This document shows positions 54,968 through 64,000 of a stretch of DNA of 64,000 nt, piece by piece (position 1 is the stretch's first letter; each line of letters begins with the position of its first letter). The notes below the pieces were generated by a model, which was not told where the DNA came from, made no database searches, and saw only the letters and a program-made list of their open reading frames with translations. The stretch spans positions 139,016,299 to 139,080,298 of the forward strand of contig OY998176.1 of the NCBI GenBank assembly GCA_963921935.1, read 5' to 3'. Made by a program: the position numbers and the translations under genes. Source of the DNA: Galeruca laticollis. Lineage: Eukaryota > Arthropoda > Insecta > Coleoptera > Chrysomelidae.

Positions 54968-55605
54968 CAGGTTCACAATTTAGGAGCGAATTATTCAAGT
55001 CACTTATGGATAGGTATAATGTTCAAATCCAATTCACTGCCATTTATCATCCGCAAGGTAATCCTGTTGAACGGGTTCATAGGGTAATAAAATCGATGTT
55101 ATCGGCCCACGTCTCCGAAAATAACAAAAGATGAGATCTATATCTAGCTAAAATTGCATTTGTCATTCGATCAGCCAAACACGAAGTCACTGGGGTAACA
55201 CCCAATTTGATTAACTTTGGTAGAGAGGTTTCAGTAATTAACAAAGAACGTGAAATTACTGTATCCCCTACGGATGAAGACCGGAAAATCACTCTTCAAA
55301 AACTTTTGCAAGATGTACGCGAACGTCTCAATGAATCATACGAAAGAAGTAGCAAACGATATAACCTCCGACATCGAAATGAAAAGTTCAACTTACATCA
55401 AAAAGTTTGGAAACGCAACTATGTTCTCTCGGATGCCACTAGGAATTTTACGGCAAAACTTGCGAACAAATTCACAGGTCCATTTACGATGATAAGAATT
55501 ATTTCTCCATGGATGTATGAGCTGGCAGACAAAAATCATAAGTCCATAGGCGTATGGAACGCCAAAGATCTTAAGTCGCATCCTCCTGATGTCGACGAAG
55601 AATAA
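54968..55605 (+). pseudogene. Gypsy-2 integrase, C-terminal two thirds
   Basis: Reads FRSELFKSLMDRYNVQIQFT then AIYHPQGNPVERVHRVIKSM (the NP-x-VER block with the last catalytic Glu), then after an in-frame TGA (55132) DLYLAKIAFVIRSAKHEVTG and TPNLINFGREVSV. The C-terminal frame 55207-55605 is open (YERSSKRYNLRHRNEKFNLH, KVWKRNYVLS, KFTGPFTMIRI) and ends with DVDEE. A polypurine/pyrimidine-rich stretch and AGGAATGGATGGTG (55635-55648) lead straight into LTR B, as expected of a retroelement 3' end. Confidence 0.82.
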
Positions 55606-55648
55606 ACCTTTTTTTTTCTCTTTTGTTTTTTTTTAGGAATGGATGGTG

Positions 55649-57047
55649 TGATACATGTTTAATATCTTACCTGCTTAGGTTGTTGAAAACAATAACAAAA
55701 CGAGGAAAATTCTAAGTGAATGATAATAAAGTAAAATTTAATTAGTATGGGTCTCATCCTTGTAGTAGTTCAACTCTCGAATTCCCTTATTGATAAATAA
55801 ATCTCGTTAAAAGAAATCCTTGTCTCTCGAAATCACCTGAAAAATAAATAAAACTTTCAGATATTCAACTACTCATTTAATAATTATAAACAAATAAACT
55901 TGACCTTCAATTAGTGTATTCTTGTTATTTGATATAAAAATGGTCTCAATCTATATGGATAATTAGCTTGCTTAGGAAGCTCCCACGGTCAACAGTGGTA
56001 CTGGCCTGAAGGAAAAGAAGATATTTTGTGTGACAGATATTTCCGTTTTCCCTTTTTGAAAGCAACGATTGTGGAACAACGTGCTACGCTGTAAGCGGAT
56101 TTATAAAAAGTAATTTTGTGGTGCAATCAAGGAGGAAGCGGCTTGGATATATGTTTTAAAGCCAGCAACAGATAGTTGGATATATTTATCTGATAACACT
56201 TAGCAAAATTCCAGTTTAAACGAAACTTCTATTGGAAGCCACATGTTAAGGCCCCATACCAACCGAGGTGAGTCGCCAGCTAATTATGACCCAATGAATA
56301 AAAATAACTATTCGTTTAAAGACTTATTACAATTACCTTTTTCTTTTTAGGCCTTTTTCTTTTTTTCTTCTTATAAGTTTCACTTTTTCTTGGTTCTCGT
56401 GAATTTCTGTTCTCCCAAATTCACGAGTACTTTTCTCTGTGTGAGCTCTATGGGAAACCACTTTGGAACTGGGCATATTCTGGATGATATTTCCCTGACG
56501 AAGGATCCCATGGCATAGCAGATAAGTTTAATTGATCTCTGCGCATTTTTTTGGACAGTCTTTCTAGACTTCTGAATGTAGGTTTCGTTACACTCAGTAA
56601 CCTCCAACAAAATTATCTCGGCTAAACTGCAAGTCATATATATAACATTACCATAGTTGAAAAGTAAATTGTTAGTAGAGTATCAATATTAATTCACATA
56701 AATTTATCAACATAAACATTGTTAGATTGAACCCTATAATATAGGACATAAATTAAAGCTAAAATACTTACTTAAATTTTATTTGTACATATCTGGTATA
56801 TGCATATAAACGGTATAGTAGATATACTCCTTGTATATATAACTGTATGTATACTTTCTTGTAACACACTTGAATTCTTTTCAAATTCACAATTGATAAA
56901 GCTTGGATCAAATTCATTTGGATTGTTTTCTTTAATAGAACCTGCCAACTCGTTGTTTATAGTGGCAGAATTACCCAAAAACTATCCCTGAGATAATTTG
57001 TCGTATATTTAATTTTGTTTAATCTCTATCAACTAAAGGGAGTAACA
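55649..57047 (+). repeat. Gypsy-2 LTR, copy B (1,399 bp)
   Basis: Starts TGATACATG (one change from TGTTACATG) and ends GTAACA, followed by AAGAAAA and the primer-binding site. Integrase coding precedes it and gag follows it, so it is both a 3' LTR and a 5' LTR, as in tandem copies sharing one LTR. Same length as copy C. Confidence 0.88.
56380..56637 (-). other. 85-codon antisense open frame in LTR B
   Basis: Same frame as 49234-49491, with Ala for Ser at residue 6, Lys for Asn at 26, Met for Leu at 43 and Ile for Val at 63. See the LTR A entry. Confidence 0.35.
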
Positions 57048-57882
57048 AAGAAAATGGCGCCTCAACTGGTAAATAACGATGAATGTAGTTGCTAACTTCG
57101 CTACTGCTAGCTAGACTCAATTTTAGTAATAAATATCATTTAATTTCATTTACAGTAAACACAGGTGTAATTAGGATATTTGTTTACATTCTATTGTCAC
57201 TGATAATAGGACGGGTGATAAGAACACAAAACACAAATAAATTTGACTATATTAAAAGTAAAATTTGTCCTATAGATAATTGTTTTAATAATATATAATA
57301 ATTTACTTAAGGTAAGAAATTTCGAAGCTGTCCGTCAGGTTGTTAAACGAACAGTATCATTCACATTTTTAACTGTTGGGAAGTTAGAATAGATTTATTG
57401 CATCATATTGGAGTACGAAAAGAGATATTTTTTCCCAGAGGATACATGATTTTTATTCTTTAGTAACAGGAGCTTGGTCAAATAGTATTTGGTGATGTTT
57501 GGGCTTTTCAAAAGTAGTTAAGGTTTTGATTAATTTTCCCTATATTGAGTATACGTATTGACAGTATTTATAGATAAGTATATGTACAGATAGAGAATAT
57601 TCGTACTTGATACTTGGGTATTGGATAGGTATTTCAGCATTGTACAAATGTTGTATAGCGTTGCATATATAGGAGTTGCTTGAGATTTGGTAATTTTTTT
57701 TTTATTTTTAAAATTATCTTGTAGAAATTCATAAATTTAAGACATAGTTAGGAGATTGTTCATAGGTTTGGTATTGTGCGTCCTCTCATTCTGTAAGTTG
57801 AGGGGGGGGTTTATAGTATAATCGTTAAAACTTTGGGACATACGCATTTTATTATAAGTAATATAGGTTGAATTAGGAAAGA
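57048..57882 (+). other. Gypsy-2 primer-binding site and leader (copy B)
   Basis: Near-identical to 49902-50736. TGGCGCCTCAACTGG at 57055. No supportable frame. Confidence 0.6.
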
Positions 57883-58461
57883 ATGGAGATTAATAGGCTA
57901 TTGGGTGACGAGGTAGCTTACGAATTAAAAATTAGGGGTTACCCGATAGACTCAACGGTTCAGAATAATCGAGCATCATTAAGGGAAGCTCTTAGATTGG
58001 AACGCTCAGGCAAACCGATGGTTATCGATGTTTCGGAAATTGACACATATTCAGAAATTCTAACTTGCGAACTTAAGCTTGGTGATTTAGGTGAGGACAT
58101 TCAGAACTTTAATTATGGAAATAAGGGAAATGAATTTAAGATGATTAACTCGCGATTAGTGCATTTGGAAAATCGACTGGGTCGGTTGGAAAATACTACA
58201 ATAATCCCTAAAAGAGACAGTTTATTGTTAACATGTAGGAAATTGAAGTCGGAAGTTTTATTGTGTTATGGGAAACATGATTGGAAATCTGCGGATCCCG
58301 ATGTATCACTAATCGACGATCCCAACCCTCTTCTTCCTGAAATTGTACATAGGGGGTCGGTAACATTAAATGTTGATGTCGAGAATGAGGTAGCGCTTCA
58401 ACAAGATCAGGGCTCTTCCGATTTAGGTAACGCAGGTGAGTCAGTTGTAGAAGTAGATAAG
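57883..58461 (+). pseudogene. Gypsy-2 gag, copy B, 5' part only
   Basis: About 193 codons, open, almost identical to copy A (KI-type changes near residue 16: AYELKIRGYPIDS). After VVEVDKS at 58461 the sequence departs from gag and enters RNase H coding, so the rest of gag, protease and RT have been deleted from this copy. Confidence 0.85.
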
Positions 58462-58462
58462 T

Positions 58463-58568
58463 CTCCGACGAAGAAAAAGTGATCTGTTATCTCAGTAGAT
58501 CACTTTCGAAAGTCGAAAGGCGGTATACTACCACAGGAAAGGAATGTTTAGCTGTACTTTTCGGGATT
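58463..58568 (+). pseudogene. Gypsy-2 RNase H fragment at the inversion junction
   Basis: In the frame that starts GACGAAGAAAAAGTG the reading is DEEKVICYLSRSLSKVERRY then TTTGKECLAVLFGI, the gypsy RNase H block ending in the E-C-LAV catalytic region. It then stops because the DNA turns into minus-strand RT. This is the only RNase H of this family in the window. Confidence 0.82.
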
Positions 58569-59186
58569 AACCAGGAGTCCGGAAGAATTAACCAAGTAGC
58601 CACGATATTTTAGTTCAGGTCGACAAAAGACACATTTATCACGATTGATAGTTAGTCCTGCATCACACAATCTCTTCAGAACTTCTCTTAAAACTTCTAG
58701 ATGCTTCTCAAAATTTGGCGTGCAAATAATTAAATCATCTAGGTAGACGAAAGCATAATTATCAAGCTTCGCTCCAATAACCCTGTCAATTAACCGTTGC
58801 CAGGTGGCTGGAGCTGAATGTAACCCAAACGGCATTCGCTTGAATTGGAAAAGGCAACTAGAGGGCACAGTGAAAGCAGTTGGAGGACGAGACTTTTCTT
58901 CGACTTTAATCTGCCAATAGGCTGATTTTATGTCTACGGTCGATAAATACCGTGCATCTCGTAACCGATCTAGGATAGCACTCACATACGGAATTGGATA
59001 AGCGTCCTTAATAGTGACTGAATTTAACTCCTTGTAGTTAACACAAAACCTCCAGCTACCGTCCGGTTTGTTAACCATTACAATAGGAATGGTCCACGGT
59101 GAAATTGATGGTCCTACAATATCCCTAGCCAACATGTCATCTAGTTCCTCATTTACAATTTTCTGCAGGGTTTGAGAGATCTGATA
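58548..59186 (-). pseudogene. Gypsy-2 reverse transcriptase, copy C
   Basis: Starts after a TAA at about 59172 (QR-stop-YQISQTLQKIVNEELDDM). Then MLARDIVGPSISPWTIPIVM, NKPDGSWRFCVNYKELNSVT, STVDIKSAYWQIKVEEKSRP, FKRMPFGLHSAPATWQRLID and FVYLDDLIICTPNFEKHLEV (catalytic YLDD). It ends in YLVNSSGLLVNPEK at the junction, so the connection and RNase H domains are missing. The 195-codon RT core is fully open, so the copy is young. Confidence 0.9.
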
Positions 59187-59840
59187 TTAACGCTGTTTTA
59201 TTGGTTCTGCATCGGTTCTAATTACATGCTCTACCAAGTGAGTACAACCAATACCATCTTTCATGTTGGAGAAAGCATCATCGATCACCTTATTCAAGCT
59301 AAGTCTCTGAGTGTCCGTCAACGAGTCATTATCTCGGATACCTATGGAATCTAAACCAATTTCTTCTTCCGAAGAACGAAAACTCCATTGCCCGGTGAAC
59401 AGATCCGGCACAACCTCCATATGTATCCAAAAGTCTATTCCCAATATAAGTTTATGTGGCAACTCTGGGACTACGATAGCCTCAATAATCCTAACCCTAT
59501 CTTGAAGTTGCATTGGCAAGGACACTTCACCTATTACTCTACATTCCAGTCCATTCGCTAGAGTACACCTTCTACATCCGAATCTCTCTAATTTACAGAT
59601 GCCTTTTAGTATACGCCAGCCGAGACCACCCAATACGGTAAGACTAGCACCACTATCTAACAATGATAAAAAATTTTGACCTAAATTACTAACAATAAGA
59701 TAAGGTCGCTCATCTCCCTTTGCATGACCTAGTACGTAGTCTAAAAGTATGAGCTTCTCTATATGGGCTGTTGTCGGCTTTTTTGAAGACATTCGCCCTA
59801 CTGTCTCGCCCCCGAAGAGTTTTTTGAACAAATTGGGCAA
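59187..59840 (-). pseudogene. Gypsy-2 aspartic protease, copy C
   Basis: FLSLLDSGASLTVLGGLG holds the catalytic DSG. Then VRIIEAIVVPELPHKLILGI and DFWIHMEVVPDLF close the fold. An acidic linker follows to RT, where a single TAA interrupts. The protein begins in a different frame from gag, so a frameshift (programmed or mutational) is needed between them near 59850. Confidence 0.85.
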
Positions 59841-59869
59841 TTCTGACTAGTGGCATCTGGACGACCACA

Positions 59870-61614
59870 CTAGTAACAGAAAACATTTTTACTTTTAGGA
59901 TTCTTACACTTTTTAAAACGATGACCATTTTGGCCACAATTCCAACATATAACCCCATTAAGGGATGGAGATGCCTCCGTATTGGATGTCTGGTTCGCAT
60001 GTGACGACATACGTACGCTATTCACCGATGCCTGATTCGGTTTTTTATAACTTAATTCAGGATCTACTAGATTCTTCGCATTAGTGGAAGGTGGACAAAA
60101 TTTTTGAACCCGCCATTCAGTCTCCTCTATCACTCTGGCCAACCGAATTAATTTAGCTAAAGAAGAAATTTGGTGAGTAGCAAGCTGTGTTTGTATATAT
60201 GGCAGTAGATTTCTTCGGATAATCATAAGATACGTTTCCTCAGGAGTAGAAGTCGGTAACTTCCGGAATAAGTTTTCCATGACGGATACAAAGTTGATCA
60301 CACGGTCGGCAGCACCCTGTGTTCTACGTCGAATTTCATCCCACAATGTCTGCTCGTAATCATGAGGCTGAAATGCATCCCTTAGTTTTTCCGCTAAATC
60401 ATCCCATGATGAGAACGAATTCATGCGATACCAGAGTAACGCATCCTTTGCAAACAACTCTGGAGCCGATTCTAGTAGTCTATCCTTAGGCATTCCTCTA
60501 GATCTACGTAATTCTTCGACACGTTCTAAGAATGAAGTGACACTAGATACACCGTCAAACTTAACGTTCCATCTACTCACATCGAAACCATAACGGGACT
60601 CAAACCATCTAACCTCCGTTACATCACGACGACTATCCACATTCGAAGGAATAGGCGGAATCATCATCTTATCATTTACAGAACAATAAACTGACTCCCC
60701 CCTCTGTTGTGAATTCGAGTTAGAATTAGGAATATTATATAGTAATGACAATGAACTTTGCTTGGGAAGAGCAGGCTTAGAAGACACATTCGGATCTCTC
60801 ACAGGGTTGTCTGCTCGTACTTCAAAACGTTCCTTGGATGATGATTGAAATTTATCTGAATTACTGTTGCGATTCTCAATTCCCGAGTTAGTGATCCGTC
60901 TAGATTGCTGTTGCCCACGAGGGTTGGTCTCAAAAATTTCTCGTAAGCGAGCCACCGGAGTGTGCTTTGATGGGGAATTACGAGTGACCCAATTACTAAG
61001 AATTGATGGAAGACGAAAAGCATTATCAAGCGAAGACTTATCTACTTCTACAACTGACTCACCTGCGTTACCTAAATCGGAAGAGCCCTGATCTTGTTGA
61101 AGCGCTACCTCATTCTCGACATCAACATTTAATGTTACCGACCCCCTATGTACAATTTCAGGAAGAAGAGGGTTGGGATCGTCGATTAGTGATACATCGG
61201 GATCCGCAGATTTGCAATCATGTTTCCCATAACACAATAAAACTTCCGACTTCAATTTCCTACATGTTAACAATAAACTGTCTCTTTTAGGGATTATTGT
61301 AGTATTTCCCAACCGACCCAGTCGATTTTCCAAATGCACTAATCGCGAGTTAATCATCTTAAATTCATTCCCTTATTTCCATAATTGAAGTTCTGAATGT
61401 CCTCACCTAAATCGCCAAGCTTAAGTTCGCAAGATAGAATTTCTGAATATGTGTCAATTTCCGAAACATCGATAACCATCGGTTTGCCTGAGCGTTCCAA
61501 TCTAAGAGCTTCCCTTAATGATGCTCGATTATTCTGAACCGTTGAGTCTATCGGGTGACCCCTAATTTTTAATTCGTAAGCTACCTCGTCACCCAATAGC
61601 CTATTAATCTCCAT
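59870..61614 (-). pseudogene. Gypsy-2 gag, copy C, nearly complete
   Basis: N-terminus at 61614 (MEINRLLGDEVAYELKIRGH). One base is missing near 61368 compared with copies A and B, which shifts the frame; the rest is open from about 61357 to 59870. The capsid block DVSRWNVKFDGVSSVTSFLE is followed by APELFAKDALLWYRMNSFSS and WDDLAEKLRDAFQPHDYEQT (retrotransposon Gag family), then the knuckle CWNCGQNGHRFKKCKNPKS. A second knuckle-like stretch (FCY then CGRPDATSQNCPICSKN) is cut by a TAG at 59870-59872. Confidence 0.88.
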
Positions 61615-62454
61615 TCTTTCCTAATTCAACCTATATTACTTATAATAAAATGCGTATGTCCCAAAGTTTTAACGATTATACTATAAACCCCCCCTCAACT
61701 TACAGAATGAGAGTATGCACAATACCAAACCTATGAACAATCTCCTAACTATGTCTTAAATTTATGAATTTCTACAAGATAATTTTAAAAATAAAAAAAA
61801 ATTTACCAAATCTCAAGCAACTCCTATATATGCAACGCTATACAACATTTGTACAATGCTGAAATACTTATCCAATACCCAAGTATCAAGTACGAATATT
61901 CTCTATCTGTACATATACTTATCTATAAATACTGTCAATACGTATACTCAATATAGGGAAAATTAATCAAAACCTTAACTACTTTTGAAAAACCCAAACA
62001 TCACCAAATACTATTTGACCAAGCTCCTGTTACTAAAGAATAAAAATCATGTATCCTCTGGGAAAAAATATCTCTTTTCGTAGTCCAATATGATGCAATG
62101 AATCTATTTTAACTTCCCAACAGTTAAAAATGTGAATGATACTGTTCGTTTAACAACCTGACGGACAGCTTCGAAATTTCTTACCTTAAGTAAATTATTA
62201 TATATTATTAAAACAATTATCTATAGGACAAATTTCACTTTTAATATAGTCAAATTTATTTGTGTTTTGTGTTCTTATCACCCGTCCTATTATCAGTGAC
62301 AATAGAATGTAAACAAATATCCTAATTACACCTGTGTTTACTGTAAATACGAGTAAAATTAAATGATATTTATTACTAAAATTGAGTCTAGCTAGCAGTA
62401 CCGAAGTTAGCAACTACATTCATCGTTATTTACCAGTTGAGGCGCCATTTTCTT
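61615..62454 (-). other. Gypsy-2 leader and primer-binding site (copy C)
   Basis: Reverse complement of the leaders of A and B, with the primer-binding site at 62433-62447. Confidence 0.6.
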
Positions 62455-63853
62455 TGTTACTCCCTTTAGTTGATAGAGATTAAACAAAATTAAATATACG
62501 ACTAATTATCTCAGGGATAGTTTTTGGGTAATTCTGCCACTATAAACAACGAGTTGGCAGGTTCTATTAAAGAAAACAATCCAAATGAATTTGATCCAAG
62601 CTTTATCAATTGTGAATTTGAAAAGAATTCAAGTGTGTTACAAGAAAGTATACATACAGTTATATATACAAGGAGTATATCTACTATACCGTTTATATGC
62701 ATATACCAGATATGTGCAAATGAAATTTAAGTAAGTATTTTAGCTTTAATTTATGTCCTATATTATAGGGTTCAATCTAACAATGTTTATGTTGATAAAT
62801 TTATGTGAATTAATATTGATACTCTACTAACAATTTACTTTTCAACTATGGTAATGTTATATATATGACTTGCAGTTTAGCCGAGATAATTTTGTTGGAG
62901 GTTACTGAGTGTAACGAAACCTACATTCAGAAGTCTAGAAACACTGTCCAAAAAAATGCGCAGAGATCAATTAAACTTATCTGCTATGCCCTGGGATCCT
63001 TCGTCAGGGAAATATCATCCAGAATATGCCCAGTTCCAAAGTGGTTTCCCATAGAGCTCACACAGAGAAAAGTACTCGTGAATTTGGTAGAACAGAAATT
63101 CACGAGAACCAAGAAAAAGTGAAACTTATAAGAAGAAAAAAAGAAAAAGGCCTAAAAAGAAAAAGGTAATTGTAATAAGTCTTTAAACGAATAGTTATTT
63201 TTATTCAATGGGTCATAATTAGCTGGCGACTCACCTCGGTTGGTATGGGGCCTTAACATGTGGCTTCCAATAGAAGTTTCGTTTAAACTGGAATTTTGCT
63301 AAGTGTTATCAGATAAATATATCCAACTATCTGTTGCTGGCTTTAAAACATATATCCAAGCCGCTTCCTCCTTGATTGCACCACAAAATTACTTTTTATA
63401 AATCCGCTTACAGCGTAGCACGTTGTTTCACAATCGTTGCTTTCAAAAAGAGAAAACGGAAATATCTGTCACACAAAATATCTTCTTTTCCTTCAGGCCA
63501 GTACCACTGTTGACCGTGGGAGCTTCCTAAGCAAGCTAATTATCCATATAGATTGAGACCATTTTTATATCAAATAACAAGAATACACTAATTGAAGGTC
63601 AAGTTTATTTGTTTATAATTATTGAATGAGTAGTTGAATATCTGAAAGTTTAATTTATTTTTCAGGTGATTTCGAGAGACAAGGATTTCTTTTAACGAGA
63701 TTTATTTATCAATAAGGGAATTCGAGAGTTGAACTACTACAAGGATGAGACCCATACTAATTAAATTTTACTTTAATATCATTCACTTAGAATTTTCCTC
63801 GTTTTGTTATTGTTTTCAACAACCTAAGCAGGTGAGATATTAAACATGTAACA
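62455..63853 (-). repeat. Gypsy-2 LTR, copy C (1,399 bp)
   Basis: On the minus strand it starts TGTTACATG (63853) and ends GTAACA (62455). Integrase tail precedes it on the minus strand (63896-64000). Same length as LTR B, with few substitutions between them. Confidence 0.88.
62865..63122 (+). other. 85-codon antisense open frame in LTR C
   Basis: Same frame as in LTRs A and B, with Val for Gly at residue 75. TATATGACTTGCAG just before residue 4 would be an acceptable splice acceptor. See the LTR A entry. Confidence 0.35.
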
Positions 63854-63895
63854 CACCATCCCTTCCTAAAAAAAACAAAAGAGAAAAAAAAAGGT

Positions 63896-64000
63896 TTATT
63901 CTTCGTCGACATCAGGAGGATGCGACTTAAGATCTTTGGCGTTCCATACGCCTATGGACTTATGATTTTTGTCTTCCAGCTCATACATCCATGGAGAAAT
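63896..64000 (-). pseudogene. Gypsy-2 integrase C-terminus, cut by the window edge
   Basis: Matches 55500-55605 in reverse complement: ISPWMYELEDKNHKSIGVWN, then AKDLKSHPPDVDEE and stop (TTA at 63896-63898). Only the last 34 codons are inside the window. Confidence 0.85.

Larger units (their letters stand above)
55500..64000. repeat. Large inverted repeat (arms about 3 kb, loop 2.6 kb)
   Basis: The left arm 55500-58461 and right arm 61040-64000 are near-identical reverse complements. Paired landmarks have coordinate sums near 119,500: LTR outer ends 55649/63853, gag starts 57883/61614, antisense frames 56637/62865. The right arm reaches the window edge, so it may extend further. The loop holds the rest of gag, protease and RT of copy C. 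Confidence 0.93.

Noticed and set aside
1..64000. tRNA, rRNA or other structural RNA genes
   Set aside because: I saw no convincing cloverleaf or rRNA sequence by eye; a covariance-model scan would be needed to be sure.

Overview
This window looks like a piece of an AT-rich arthropod nuclear genome, most probably an insect. There are no operon-like gene clusters and no ribosome-binding sites. I could not identify a confident single-copy host gene. Almost every recognisable coding stretch belongs to a transposable element: Tc1/mariner, pogo, piggyBac, EnSpm/CACTA, a MULE-like nonautonomous element, Ty1/copia, two unrelated Ty3/gypsy families, and at least six non-LTR retrotransposon remnants. 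Most are broken by stops, frameshifts or nested insertions. The species and order cannot be fixed from the sequence alone.

Layout. 0.9-1.9 kb: mariner-type transposase relic (minus). 2.0-6.05 kb: copia relic (plus) split by a Jockey-type LINE. 6-9.9 kb: mostly empty, with an imperfect palindrome at 8.5 kb and a duplicated coding-like piece at 9.2-9.6 kb. 9.96-11.0 kb: LINE 3' end with a restriction-like endonuclease (minus). 11.2-12.96 kb: Jockey LINE with RNase H (plus) and a 30-bp minisatellite. 13-22 kb: mostly empty, with a 968-bp fold-back element bounded by TA. 22.19-25.11 kb: an end-to-end pogo element inserted in a dispersed repeat (family A). 25.46-27.90 kb: piggyBac-like element between TTAA sites. 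30.1-36.98 kb: an end-to-end 6.7-kb EnSpm/CACTA-like element with two genes, inserted in a 36-bp minisatellite repeat (family B). 37.0-42.3 kb: a decayed gypsy (minus) whose Gag begins with a SAP-like domain, itself hit by a LINE fragment that has a 12-bp target duplication. 42.3-44.06 kb: a second family B copy, split by a 1.55-kb element with a 10-bp target duplication. 45.9-47.8 kb: Jockey fragment and the C-terminal half of a jerky/pogo transposase.

47.8-64.0 kb is a rearranged cluster of a second gypsy family, with three LTR-leader-gag copies. The first (plus) is joined to a LINE, to the N-terminal half of a jerky/pogo transposase in the opposite orientation to its C-terminal half, and to a gypsy integrase. 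The second (plus) and third (minus) form an inverted repeat with arms of about 3 kb. The two LTRs of the palindrome are each 1,399 bp and run TGTTAC...GTAACA. The arms meet at a junction where RNase H coding on the plus strand runs straight into reverse transcriptase coding on the minus strand. The best candidates for something new are this palindrome and its junction, an 85-codon antisense frame kept open in all three LTRs, and family B, which has been hit by two unrelated DNA transposons.
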